This document shows, one piece after another, positions 24,356 through 32,682 of a stretch of 54,120 bases of DNA (position 1 is its first letter; every line of letters starts with the position of its first letter). Both the position numbers and the translations under genes were made by a program. The DNA comes from Pelotomaculum terephthalicicum JT (lineage in GTDB: Bacteria; Bacillota; Desulfotomaculia; Desulfotomaculales; Pelotomaculaceae). The DNA lies in NCBI RefSeq assembly GCF_022410535.1, contig NZ_JAKNBL010000021.1, positions 1 through 54,120 of the forward strand. The letters are read 5' to 3'. The notes beneath the pieces were generated by a model that worked only from the letters and a program-made list of their open reading frames with translations, ran no database searches and was not told where the DNA came from.

Positions 24356-25600
24356 TTGCGATTAAACAGTGCCTGGCTGATCCTGGTTTTTGCGGCCGGT
24401 TTTTTAAGTTTGCTCTACCTCTGGTTTACCCTTTTCCCCGGGCGGGTGCTTCCGGAGGCGGGTTATTATTTTAGCGCTGAACAAATAAACCAGGGCCGCC
24501 AGTATAATATGATCCTGAGGCTGGCCTATATCTGCGGCTTTCTTGGGCAAGTGTCGTTTTTACTATGGCTGGTGTTCAGCGGCAGGCTAACGGACCTTTC
24601 GCGCTGGGTCCAACGTTTGACCGGGGATAATTATTGGGGCAGTCTTTTGCTGTTTTTTTTAATCATATGGCTGTCGTTGCAGCTGTTAAATATACCCTTT
24701 ACACTTTACAGCGGTTATTTTTGGCAGCATCAATGGGGGTTTTCCACCCAAACTCTCGGAGCTTGGTGGGTGGATTACTGCAAAAGCGCCGGATTGGATT
24801 TGTTTCTATCTACAGCAGGAGTTGTTTTATTGTTCGGGGCTATTAATCGCTGGCCCGGTACCTGGTGGTTGGCCGGCGCCGCTATTGTTTCGCTCTGGCT
24901 TGTAATACAGACCTTTTTCTGGCCGGTGGTAATCGCCCCCCTTTTTAACCGGTTTACGCCGTCAAATGACCCGGCGGTTCTTTCCATGGTCCATGAATTG
25001 TCCGAAAAAGCCCGGCTGCCAGTCGGGCAAGTGCTGATAATGGACGCAAGCAGGCGCACCACAAAGGCCAATGCTTATTTTACCGGCTTGGGACAGACGA
25101 AACGCATTGTATTATACGATACTCTGTTAGCCGATTACCCGCCCGATCAGGTTAAAGCCGTGGTGGCTCACGAAATGGCTCATTGGAGCCGGGGTCATAT
25201 CATCCGGGGACTGGCCCTGGGCGTCCTGGGCAATATTTTCTTTTGGGGCCTTCTATTTGTGCTGTTGCGGACATCGGTAACTCAATTCACCCGTTACCCG
25301 CCGCATGTATTGGCGCTTATCCTGTTGTTCTTTTTACTGGCTTCTTTTGCCGGAAATCCGCTGCAAAATTATTTTTCCAGGGGTATGGAAGTGGAGGCGG
25401 ACCATGTCGCGGTGTCTTTGACCGGAGATGTTCCCGCCGCGCTCCGGCTTCAGGTGGACTTGGCCGCCAGGAATTTATCCGACGTTGCGCCCCCCGCATT
25501 TATACACTGGTTCAGCTACAGTCATCCTTCCGCTCTGAACCGGATAAAAAAAATAAAGCAAGCCGGTGAGGATAGTTTATTTTCAGAACCATCAAGGTAA
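24356..25600 (+). CDS. M48-family membrane metalloprotease (Ste24/CAAX protease 1-like)
   Basis: The 414-residue protein has about six to seven membrane helices and the zinc site HEMAH (about residue 272). A second ligand block EVEADHVAV lies near residue 345, the Ste24 pattern. Further motifs are NAYFTGLG and KRIVLYDTLL. Members cleave membrane-associated substrates in quality control. The TTG start at 24356 has GGGGTGAT about nine bases upstream; no ATG is available in frame nearby. It is monocistronic, as the next coding remnant is 170 bases away. Confidence 0.88.
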   Translation: MRLNSAWLILVFAAGFLSLLYLWFTLFPGRVLPEAGYYFSAEQINQGRQYNMILRLAYICGFLGQVSFLLWLVFSGRLTDLSRWVQRLTGDNYWGSLLLFFLIIWLSLQLLNIPFTLYSGYFWQHQWGFSTQTLGAWWVDYCKSAGLDLFLSTAGVVLLFGAINRWPGTWWLAGAAIVSLWLVIQTFFWPVVIAPLFNRFTPSNDPAVLSMVHELSEKARLPVGQVLIMDASRRTTKANAYFTGLGQTKRIVLYDTLLADYPPDQVKAVVAHEMAHWSRGHIIRGLALGVLGNIFFWGLLFVLLRTSVTQFTRYPPHVLALILLFFLLASFAGNPLQNYFSRGMEVEADHVAVSLTGDVPAALRLQVDLAARNLSDVAPPAFIHWFSYSHPSALNRIKKIKQAGEDSLFSEPSR

Positions 25601-25768
25601 TAATTCCTTTTTTTTGCTTTATTGTCGTGTTATAATGCTGCATGGGGATTTTTTACCATTTGGTTGTTTTTAATAATAAATCAGGTGCTTTTTCCGCGAA
25701 TATTTCTACACCGGAGAGGCGCACTGCTGATAGAAAAGGGTGGAATATTTTTATCGGAGATTGAATGC

Positions 25769-26045
25769 ATGAATGTTTTAATTGTTGGCGATTGATTTTA
25801 TTAAAAAGGTTGCTGACGACACCAATCTGCTCAGTTTAAACGCCGCTATTGAGGCGGCAAGAGCCGGCGAACATGGCAGGAGCTTTGGCGTGGTGGCGGA
25901 AGAAGTCCGCAAACTGGCTGAAAACAGCGCCGCGGCGGCAAAAAATATTGGCAAGGTATTGAATGATACCGAAAACTCTATCAAAGGGTTGATTAATGGA
26001 ATCGAAAAGACTGCCGTAATATCAGGTTTGGAAATGGGTAAATAA
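25769..26045 (+). pseudogene. remnant of a methyl-accepting chemotaxis protein
   Basis: A start at 25769 reads MNVLIVGD and stops. A shifted frame from about 25785 then reads the conserved cytoplasmic tip of MCPs ([21 protein letters not shown], then [15 protein letters not shown]). It ends 87 codons later at 26045. MNVLIVG resembles the nucleotide-binding beginning of some clostridial MCP-like proteins. The sequence therefore looks like the two ends of one gene joined by an internal deletion with a frame change. A ligand domain and most of the coiled coil are gone, so chemotactic signalling is unlikely. Confidence 0.7.
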
Positions 26046-26090
26046 GCGCTCTGTCTATTTGGATAAAAAACGTGAACGGGGAGAGAACCT

Positions 26091-27215
26091 GTGCATACAG
26101 CTGACCGGACTATTGAAGAGTTTTTGGAACTGGTGCAAGTCGACAGTGTTTCCGGCAAGGAGCGGCGGATGGCCGACTTGCTGAAGAAGAAGCTGACTGC
26201 CCTGGGACTGGAGGTTTGGGAGGATGAGGCCGGTAAAAAAGCCAAGGCCGAAGCAGGCAACATTATCGCCAGGCTGCCGGGAACGGGAAAAGGGCCGGTA
26301 TTGCTGCTCAGCGCCCATATGGATACCGTTGAGCCGGGCTGTGGGATTCGGCCCAAAGTGGAAAACGGGGTAGTCAGTTCCATTGGTGAAACAGTGCTGG
26401 GCGCGGATGACAAAGCCGGGATTGCGGCCATACTGGAATCCCTAAGGTTGGTTATAGAAAACGATATTGTCCATGGCGGCCTGGAGGCAGCGTTTACTAT
26501 TTGGGAAGAAGGGGGTCTCTTCGGCGCGAAGAACCTGGACTATTCCCTGATCAGCGCACGGACTTGCTTCGTGCTGGACAGCGACGGGCAACCGGGCACG
26601 ATTGTGACGGTTGCGCCGTCACATGACCGGATTGGCGCCACGGTCAGGGGCAGGGCGGCTCATGCCGGAATCAACCCTGAAGAGGGAGTAAACGCTATCC
26701 AAGTGGCGGCGCACGCCATAGCACAGATGAAAGTCGGCCGGATTGATCATGAAACAACCAGCAACATCGGCGTTATTTCAGGCGGTAAGGCAGTTAACAT
26801 AGTACCTGACAGCGTCACGATCCAAGGTGAGTCCAGAAGTCTGAGCGCCGAGAAACGGATGCGGCAGACCGGGCAGATGCGCCGCGCTATCGAGGATGCG
26901 GCGGAGAAGTTCGGGGCACGCGCCGATATTGCAATAGAAACAATATATCCTGAATTCAACCTGCCGGAAGACTCTCCGCCGGTTAGAATAGCTGTGGAAG
27001 CGGCCAGGAATCTCGGACTGGAGCCCATTTTGGCAAAAACGGGCGGCGGCAGCGACGCGAACATATTCAACAGTAAGGGAATAGCAACAGCGGTACTCGG
27101 CATTGGCATGAAAAAAGTCCATACAACCGAAGAATACATAACGGTAGCCGATTTGCTTGAAAACGTCCGGTACTTATTCGAGATTATCAAGGTAGCGCAA
27201 AAAATAAAGTATTAG
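26091..27215 (+). CDS. M20-family peptidase, PepT-like
   Basis: The 374-residue metallopeptidase is of the tripeptidase-T-like group. A catalytic zinc site LLSAHMDTVEPG is followed by LGADDKAGIAAILE, then the glutamate pair TIWEEGGLFGAKNL. FVLDSDGQPG is followed by a dimerisation domain (about 180-290) with AAHAGINPEEGVNAI. Late residues GGGSDANIFNSKGI and KKVHTTEEYI complete the site. It removes N-terminal residues from small peptides in the cytoplasm. It starts with GTG behind GGGGAGAG. It probably feeds amino-acid recycling. The stop codon sits at the edge of a hairpin repeat. Confidence 0.9.
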   Translation: MHTADRTIEEFLELVQVDSVSGKERRMADLLKKKLTALGLEVWEDEAGKKAKAEAGNIIARLPGTGKGPVLLLSAHMDTVEPGCGIRPKVENGVVSSIGETVLGADDKAGIAAILESLRLVIENDIVHGGLEAAFTIWEEGGLFGAKNLDYSLISARTCFVLDSDGQPGTIVTVAPSHDRIGATVRGRAAHAGINPEEGVNAIQVAAHAIAQMKVGRIDHETTSNIGVISGGKAVNIVPDSVTIQGESRSLSAEKRMRQTGQMRRAIEDAAEKFGARADIAIETIYPEFNLPEDSPPVRIAVEAARNLGLEPILAKTGGGSDANIFNSKGIATAVLGIGMKKVHTTEEYITVADLLENVRYLFEIIKVAQKIKY

Positions 27216-27267
27216 GAGTCAGAATAAAAATAATTTATCATTCTGAAATATTCTAATTCTGACTCCT
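27214..27267. repeat. hairpin repeat AGGAGTCAGAAT, copy 1
   Basis: AGGAGTCAGAAT (27214-27225) and ATTCTGACTCCT (27256-27267) are perfect 12-base inverted arms, with ATTCTGAAATATTCT in the loop. It may double as a terminator for the peptidase gene and for the mciZ-like gene. Confidence 0.75.
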
Positions 27268-27278
27268 GACTACGTGGG

Positions 27279-27407
27279 TTAGTTTAATATCTTACCGATC
27301 AATTCCTGGACAGTCCGGTACATGAGGGCGTATTCAGCCAACAATAGCCGGGCTTCTTTTATTTTTCCAAAAATGACAATACCATTTCGATGAGTGTATA
27401 ATTGCAT
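27279..27407 (-). CDS. mciZ: MciZ-like FtsZ inhibitor micro-protein
   Basis: A 42-residue frame on the minus strand starts at ATG 27407 with AAAGGAG seven bases upstream. Its sequence lines up without gaps with what I recall of Bacillus subtilis MciZ (40 residues). Both have a short N-terminus, then G-[VI]-V-x-x-GK (here NGIVIFGK), a helix with R...L.EY (here ARLLLAEYALMYR), then V...I near the end (VQELIGKIL). MciZ is made in the mother cell during sporulation and caps FtsZ filaments. The neighbouring spoIIM and xerD context and the length agree. It was found by reading the intergenic region; homology needs a profile search. Confidence 0.72.
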   Translation of the reverse strand: MQLYTHRNGIVIFGKIKEARLLLAEYALMYRTVQELIGKILN

Positions 27408-27442
27408 TTTTTTCTCCTTTCTGAAAATAATTGTAACTGAGG

Positions 27443-27520
27443 AGGAGTCAGAATTCAGGAGTCAGAATAAAGAATTTTCATTCCGAAATATTCTGACTCC
27501 TGGCTCCTGACTCTTGACTA
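27443..27520. repeat. hairpin repeat AGGAGTCAGAAT, copy 2 (compound)
   Basis: AGGAGTCAGAAT occurs at 27443-27454 (within GGAGGAGTCAGAATTC) and again at 27457-27468. The mirror ATTCTGACTCCT is at 27490-27501, then TGGCTCCTGACT. The core matches copy 1 closely, including GAAATATTCTGACTCCT, so the two bracket the mciZ-like gene. Confidence 0.75.
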
Positions 27521-27644
27521 CTCAAGGTTAACTATATCTATGTTTTGCCGGAAAATAATATGAGAGTGAACCAGTCATAAAAAACGCGGCAAACCCATAA
27601 AAATTAAGCATGGACAGGTTTGGGGAGAGAGGGGGCAGGTTGTT

Positions 27645-28274
27645 TTGCTTAAAACGTTTTTTACGCTTTGGAAAAACTCCCTGCGCCGGCAGTGGCCTGT
27701 TTATTTTATTGTTATCTTAGTTTTTAGCCTGGGTTTGGCGGCGGGTTACGCCGGCGTGCAAAAGCTGCAGACCGATCAGACCGAGCAGCTGCAAACCGAG
27801 ATAGATCTTTTTTTACAACATGCAAGTATGCTGGAAATAGATTTTCCCATGGCGGCGAGGAATGTCCTGTATAACGGGATGATTTTGGTTGCGGCAATCT
27901 ATCTGCTGGGTCTCACGGTTATCGGTATTCCTTTGGTGCTGGCCATTCTTTTTGTCAGGGGTTTTGCCCTGGGATTTGCGATCGAGTTTCTGTCCGGGGA
28001 AAAAAGTATGCAAGACACAGTCTTAACCCTCGCAGCCGTTTTGCCTCATAATATTGTGATGATACCGGCCTTGCTGTTCGCGGGGGCCGCCTCACTTTCC
28101 TTCGCGTGGCTATTGTTTAAACGGTTTCATAACTCAAAAATAAAAGTGTGGCCCAGCTTTGTCGCTTATAGCTGGATGATGGTTTTGGTAATGGCTTGTT
28201 TCGCCGGCGCCGGTTTGGTGGAAGTTTACCTGACGCCGTTTTTGATCAAGGTCGCGGCCAGTTATGTGTTTTGA
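27645..28274 (+). CDS. spoIIM: stage II sporulation protein M
   Basis: SpoIIM is a membrane scaffold of the SpoIID-M-P complex that thins septal peptidoglycan and drives engulfment. The 209-residue protein has a first helix at about residues 18-38, then helices at about 75-100, 125-155 and 170-195. The conserved segments MILVAAIYLLGLTVIGIPLVL, VRGFALGFAIEFL and LPHNIVMIPALLFA identify it. The start is a TTG behind a G-rich site. A terminator separates it from xerD, although the order spoIIM-xerD-deoB-pdp is familiar in spore formers. Confidence 0.93.
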   Translation: MLKTFFTLWKNSLRRQWPVYFIVILVFSLGLAAGYAGVQKLQTDQTEQLQTEIDLFLQHASMLEIDFPMAARNVLYNGMILVAAIYLLGLTVIGIPLVLAILFVRGFALGFAIEFLSGEKSMQDTVLTLAAVLPHNIVMIPALLFAGAASLSFAWLLFKRFHNSKIKVWPSFVAYSWMMVLVMACFAGAGLVEVYLTPFLIKVAASYVF

Positions 28275-28308
28275 TGTTTACAAAAAGGATTATCTGGTTT
28301 TGTGTGGA

Positions 28309-28337
28309 AGTAGAGTTAAAGGGACTCTGCTTTTTTA
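28309..28337 (+). terminator. terminator after spoIIM
   Basis: AGTAGAGT (28309-28316) pairs with ACTCTGCT (28324-28331), with one G-U pair, over a seven-base loop. A run of T (TTTTTTATT) follows. Confidence 0.8.
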
Positions 28338-28373
28338 TTGCGGCAAATTAATTCCTGGGAGCGTGAATATAAA

Positions 28374-29261
28374 ATGATCGAGCTCCTTGACGAATACATT
28401 TACCATCTCGCGGTCGAGCGCGGACTTGCCGAAAACACACTGGTATCCTACCGTCTTGACTTGAACGGTTACCTGGAGTTCTGCCGGAAACGCGGGCTGA
28501 AATCATTGGAGCAGGCAGACAAGAATGTAATCATGTCATACCTTTTTCAACTGCAGCTGGAGGGCCGCTCTCCGGCGACTATTTCGCGCCGCCTTGCCGC
28601 GGCCAGATCTTTTTATAAGTATTTGGTCAGCGAGGATATCCTCCAGAAAGACCCGACTGCCGACTTGGAGTTTCCCAAACTGGCGCAAAAGCTGCCAAAG
28701 GTGTTGACGGTGGAAGAAGTGGATACCCTGCTTGGCCAGCCCTCGATTAGTGAACCGGCGGGAATCAGGGACAAGGCCATGCTGGAACTGTTGTACGCCA
28801 CCGGCATCAGGGTTTCGGAGCTGGTTTCCCTTAACCTGGAGCACATTAATCTGGAAAGCGGTTTTATTCGCTGTTTCGGAAAAGGTTCAAAAGAGAGAAT
28901 CATACCGGTGGGTGACGTGGCTGCGCGTTTTCTCAAAGAATACCTGAGCCGGGGCAGGAGCAAACTAACAAAGGCCGGCAACCCGCCCGCGCTGTTTGTT
29001 AACCAGCATGGGAGGCGGCTGACCAGGCAGGGCTTTTGGAAAATCATTAAAAAATATGCTTTAAAGGCGAATATAAAAAAAGAGATTACGCCCCATACAT
29101 TCAGGCATTCCTTTGCCACCCACCTGCTGGAGAACGGCGCGGATCTCCGTTCGGTCCAAGAAATGTTAGGACACGCGGATATCAGCACAACGCAGATTTA
29201 TACTCACTTGACGAAGCAGAGGATGAAAGAAGTGTACAACCGCAGCCACCCGAGGGCGTAA
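28374..29261 (+). CDS. xerD: site-specific tyrosine recombinase XerD
   Basis: The 295-residue recombinase resolves chromosome dimers at dif. The N-terminal SAM-like domain (VERGLAENTLVSYRLDL, then RRLAAARSFYKYL) precedes the catalytic domain. The catalytic residues are the arginine in YATGIRVSELVSL, a lysine near GKGSKERIIP, then HTFRHSFATHLLENGADLR, the histidine in MLGHADISTTQIYTHL and the tyrosine there. ATG 28374 gives the standard N-terminus; a TTG 12 codons upstream would add residues not typical of XerD. It is followed by nucleoside catabolism genes, an order seen in Bacillus-clade spore formers. Confidence 0.95.
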   Translation: MIELLDEYIYHLAVERGLAENTLVSYRLDLNGYLEFCRKRGLKSLEQADKNVIMSYLFQLQLEGRSPATISRRLAAARSFYKYLVSEDILQKDPTADLEFPKLAQKLPKVLTVEEVDTLLGQPSISEPAGIRDKAMLELLYATGIRVSELVSLNLEHINLESGFIRCFGKGSKERIIPVGDVAARFLKEYLSRGRSKLTKAGNPPALFVNQHGRRLTRQGFWKIIKKYALKANIKKEITPHTFRHSFATHLLENGADLRSVQEMLGHADISTTQIYTHLTKQRMKEVYNRSHPRA

Positions 29262-29334
29262 ATCTATTAAGAAGCCAGTAGTCAGTATGAGAGAATAATA
29301 GTAGAGATAGTTATTGCAGTTGGGAGATGAAACT

Positions 29335-30504
29335 GTGCAGGTTAAAAGGGTATTATTGCTGATTATGGACAGCGTGGGGGTGGGAGAACTGCCGGACGCC
29401 GGGGAATACGGCGACGCCGGCAGCAATACCCTGGGCAACACGGCTAAAGCGGTCGGCGGACTAAATTTGCCCAACCTCGGATATCTAGGCCTGGGTAACA
29501 TCATTAATGTTGAAGGAACGCCTCCGGTCCAAACCCCTGCGGCTTCCTACGGGCGCATGGCCGAGCGTTCCGCCGGCAAGGATACCACCACCGGTCACTG
29601 GGAGATGGCCGGCATCATCCTGGAGCGGCCTTTTCCGGTATATCCTAACGGTTTTCCGCCGGAATTGATCGAAATGTACGAAAAAAAGATCGGGCGGCCG
29701 GTGCTTGGCAATATAGCCGCCTCAGGTACGGAGATAATTAAGGAATTGGGCGAAAAGCACCTGGAAACCGGCTACCCGATCGTGTATACTTCCGCGGACA
29801 GCGTTTTTCAGGTAGCCGCCCACGAAGAGATAATCCCCATAGAGGAGCTTTATTCAATGTGCCAGACCGCGCGGGAAATGCTGGTCGGAGACCATGCCGT
29901 CGGGCGGGTTATCGCCAGGCCGTTTGTCGGGGAACCCGGCAGTTTCCGGAGGACGGCGCGCCGGCATGATTATTCATTAAAGCCGCCGGGCAAAACTGTG
30001 CTGAAGCTGCTGGTGGAAAATAACCTACAGGTTACCGCTGTGGGCAAGATTAATGATATTTTCGCGGGGGAGGGGATCAGCCGCGCGGTTGCCACCGCAG
30101 GCAACGTGGAAGGTATCGACCGGACATTGGAACTGCTGCGTGCTCCGGGGGAAGGATTGCTCTTCACCAACCTGGTGGATTTCGACATGCTCTACGGGCA
30201 CCGCAATGATCCGGAAGGTTACGCCGCGGCTTTGGCGGAACTGGACCGGAGAATGCCGGAGCTGCTTAATGCCATGCGTGATGAAGACCTGGCGATTGTT
30301 ACGGCTGACCACGGCTGCGATCCGACTACTTCCAGCACCGATCATTCCAGAGAGTATGTGCCCTTGCTGGTTTACGGCAAGGCGGTCAAGGCGGGAGTGA
30401 ATCTCGGGGTGAGAGAAACTTTCGCGGACGTCGCGGCGACAGTGGCTGATATTTTCCGTTTGAAGACGACAGTGGGCAGGAGCTTCTGGACTGAGGTGAG
30501 GTGA
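29335..30504 (+). CDS. deoB: phosphopentomutase
   Basis: DeoB interconverts ribose-1- and ribose-5-phosphate (and deoxy forms) after phosphorolysis of nucleosides. The alkaline-phosphatase-fold protein has the metal and phosphoryl site [21 protein letters not shown] and [13 protein letters not shown] with the phosphorylated threonine. It also has [15 protein letters not shown], then [12 protein letters not shown] and TADHGCDPT for the second metals. Length, 389 residues, is normal. GTG 29335 was chosen behind GGGAGATG; an upstream TTG at 29314 adds seven residues. It overlaps pdp by four bases. Confidence 0.95.
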   Translation: MQVKRVLLLIMDSVGVGELPDAGEYGDAGSNTLGNTAKAVGGLNLPNLGYLGLGNIINVEGTPPVQTPAASYGRMAERSAGKDTTTGHWEMAGIILERPFPVYPNGFPPELIEMYEKKIGRPVLGNIAASGTEIIKELGEKHLETGYPIVYTSADSVFQVAAHEEIIPIEELYSMCQTAREMLVGDHAVGRVIARPFVGEPGSFRRTARRHDYSLKPPGKTVLKLLVENNLQVTAVGKINDIFAGEGISRAVATAGNVEGIDRTLELLRAPGEGLLFTNLVDFDMLYGHRNDPEGYAAALAELDRRMPELLNAMRDEDLAIVTADHGCDPTTSSTDHSREYVPLLVYGKAVKAGVNLGVRETFADVAATVADIFRLKTTVGRSFWTEVR

Positions 30505-31811
30505 CCAGGTTGCGAGTCGTTGATCTAATTAACAAAAAGAAACAGGGCGGAAGATTAACCAGGGACGAGATTCGTTTCCTCGTTGAGGGATACACCGCCG
30601 GGATAATACCTGACTATCAAATGTCTGCCCTGCTCATGGCGATATGCTTTAAAGGCATGGATAAGAAGGAAATCGCGGATCTTACTCTTGCCTATGTTAA
30701 TTCGGGAGAGCAAATAGATTTGACGGAAATCAAAGGGGTTAAAGTTGACAAGCACTCGACCGGCGGAGTGGGAGACAAGGTAAGCCCGATTATTATCCCG
30801 CTGGTTGCTTCGGCAGGTGTCCACGTGGCCAAGATGTCCGGCAGGGGCTTGGGACACACGGGTGGGACGATTGATAAGCTGGAGTCCATTGAGGGCTTTA
30901 AAACAGAGCTGTCCAGGGATGAATTCATCCATAACGTGAATATCTATAAAATGGCGATAGCGGGTCAAAGCGCGAACTTGACTCCCGCCGATAAAAAAAT
31001 ATACGCCTTGCGGGACGTTACCGCCACAGTGGACAGTGTTCCCTTGATCGCCGCCTCGGTGATGAGCAAGAAGATTGCCTCAGGGGCCGATGCCGTGGTG
31101 TTGGATGTTAAAGTCGGGTCCGGCGCTTTCATGAAGTCTCTGTCCGAGGCTAAAGAACTGGCTGAGACAATGGTTGAAATAGGCAAATCTCTGAACAGAA
31201 AGACAATAGCCGTTGTCACAGACATGAGCCAGCCGCTGGGGCGCGAGGTCGGCAACGCGAACGAAGTTAAAGAGGTTATTGAAGTATTGAAAGGCCGGGG
31301 CGCTCCCGACCTAGCCGTTGTTTCCCTTACGATAGCCGCGCACATGGCCGTGCTGGGCGGGGCTTATCCGGACTTTGACAGGGCATACAGCGCTTTGGAG
31401 CAAGTGATCAAGTCCGGTAAAGCTGTGGAGAAACTGAAACAACTCGTCACAGTCCAGGGCGGCAATCCTGATGTTATTGAACACCCCGAAAAGCTGCCGC
31501 AGGCAAAATATCATTTTGCGGTTAAAGCCGCGGGTGCAGGGTATGTGACGGCTATCAACGCCGAAGCCGTGGGAGTATCGGCGATGCTGCTGGGGGCGGG
31601 TCGAAAGAAGAAGGATGACCGCATAGCGCACTCCGCGGGCCTGACGATGGTCAAGAAGATAGGGGATAAAGTCAATACAGGCGATACCATTTGTATTTTG
31701 CACACGGACGTGGAAAATTGTAAAGAAGCTGAGAATACGGTAAGAAGCGCGTATTCTTTAAGTGACACTGAACCGGAACCGATTAATTGCGTATATGAAG
31801 TCATTCAATAG
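30501..31811 (+). CDS. pdp: pyrimidine-nucleoside phosphorylase
   Basis: This enzyme splits thymidine, uridine and deoxyuridine into base and sugar-1-phosphate, feeding the adjacent phosphopentomutase. The 436-residue family-II phosphorylase has the phosphate-binding [12 protein letters not shown] (about residue 81), [15 protein letters not shown] and a C-terminal domain with GGNPDVIE. Near the end are [13 protein letters not shown] and ADV-type strands. It starts GTG at 30501 within the deoB stop, with TTG 30510 as an alternative. With deoB it forms a nucleoside salvage operon downstream of xerD. Confidence 0.94.
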   Translation: MTRLRVVDLINKKKQGGRLTRDEIRFLVEGYTAGIIPDYQMSALLMAICFKGMDKKEIADLTLAYVNSGEQIDLTEIKGVKVDKHSTGGVGDKVSPIIIPLVASAGVHVAKMSGRGLGHTGGTIDKLESIEGFKTELSRDEFIHNVNIYKMAIAGQSANLTPADKKIYALRDVTATVDSVPLIAASVMSKKIASGADAVVLDVKVGSGAFMKSLSEAKELAETMVEIGKSLNRKTIAVVTDMSQPLGREVGNANEVKEVIEVLKGRGAPDLAVVSLTIAAHMAVLGGAYPDFDRAYSALEQVIKSGKAVEKLKQLVTVQGGNPDVIEHPEKLPQAKYHFAVKAAGAGYVTAINAEAVGVSAMLLGAGRKKKDDRIAHSAGLTMVKKIGDKVNTGDTICILHTDVENCKEAENTVRSAYSLSDTEPEPINCVYEVIQ

Positions 31812-32485
31812 CGGAAGTTTAGTTTATGAGTGATTGCAATGCCAGCGAACGGCAGCCCATACTTTAATTTTAGATTCATATACCACTTTGCGCTCCCATC
31901 CATTTCTGATAATTCTTATTATTATCCTCCTGAAAGTCATTATAAGTCATTTGTGCCATAATTGTTTTATCCTATTCCGCATAAGCCTTAACAGCTTCAA
32001 TGTTTACCCACTGAATAAGCTTATCCCTTTTCACTTCTCCCCATATCATTTTCTTTGAAGACAATAAAGTGTCGGCGGTAGCCCCAACAAAATTTTATAG
32101 GATATTTCCCTTCGTTTCATTACTTAATAATAATAGATATAATACAATAAAAAATTTAATTTTGTTATTTCTAATTAAGTTGAGTTATGTTATAATCTCC
32201 ATGACTATAAATATATTTAATCTATGTCCATAGGTATAAGCGCTTGATTTTCAAAGCGGAGGGTTAACCGCTTCTAAACAGCATTCAGAAGGACACAGGA
32301 TGTTTTCTTTTCTCACATGAAACAGATGAGAACATTTTGAATAGGACTTGCTCCGGAATTTTTTAATTCATCAATTAGTCAGGCAAAATCTTTAACATTA
32401 ATGAAAGGAGGCTGAAAAAATTCCGGTCATGAAGGATTAGCTAATAGTGAGGCTTCTAACGACTATTATTACTTAAGAGGGGGGG
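31812..32485. other. gene-free region upstream of the raiA-like RNA
   Basis: No credible protein gene is seen. It holds a TATAAT at about 32190 with a weak -35 box and a hairpin AAGCGG/CCGCTT at 32254-32273. It also holds a 12-base perfect inverted repeat at 32353-32426. The right half may be the 5' part of a long transcript that includes the structured RNA. Confidence 0.5.
32353..32426 (+). repeat. perfect 12-base inverted repeat CCGGAATTTTTT
   Basis: CCGGAATTTTTT (32353-32364) is mirrored by AAAAAATTCCGG (32415-32426) with a 50-base loop. An AAAGGAGG ribosome-site-like string at 32404-32411 lies inside the loop near the right arm. Confidence 0.7.
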
Positions 32486-32645
32486 TAAAATGCTGTTAAA
32501 TCTATTGGGATAGAAGGAGCTAGAGTGTTTCCTTCCGAGCATCCCAGGGTAAGCATCCGGAAGCCGCCTACATATTTAACATGGTCATAGACCCTGCCAG
32601 CAATTAAAAAACCTTGCTTCCACCCCGGCTGAATAGCGAGACACC
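32486..32645 (+). ncRNA. large structured RNA, probably the raiA motif
   Basis: Several paired elements are visible. TGTTAAAT (32494-32501) pairs with ATTTAACA (32574-32581), and TGGGAT (32506-32511) with ATCCCA (32541-32546). GAAGGA (32513-32518) pairs with TCCTTC (32530-32535) around the loop GCTAGAGTGTT. GGAAGC (32559-32564) pairs with GCTTCC (32616-32621); this last crosses the first, forming a pseudoknot. Strings such as GGTAAGCATCCGGAAGCC, TTAACATGGTCATAG and CCCCGGCTGAATAGCGAGAC resemble, from memory, the raiA-motif RNA of Firmicutes. That RNA has been linked to sporulation and aggregation. It ends 37 bases before the start codon of a surface-protein gene. A covariance-model search would settle the identity. 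Confidence 0.6.
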
Positions 32646-32682
32646 AAAAAAGAATACTTTCACATGTTGGAGGAATTATAAA

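Noticed and set aside
27210-27530. The AGGAGTCAGAAT repeats as a CRISPR array
   Set aside because: There are only two to three copies, with palindromic arms and no spacers or cas genes.
28374-29261. The tyrosine recombinase as a phage or island integrase
   Set aside because: The sequence and its position before deoB and pdp match housekeeping XerD. No att-like repeats or phage genes are nearby.
32614-32682. A 23-codon N-terminal extension of the Ig/beta-helix protein
   Set aside because: It overlaps the structured RNA and would destroy the signal peptide. ATG 32683 has the ribosome site.
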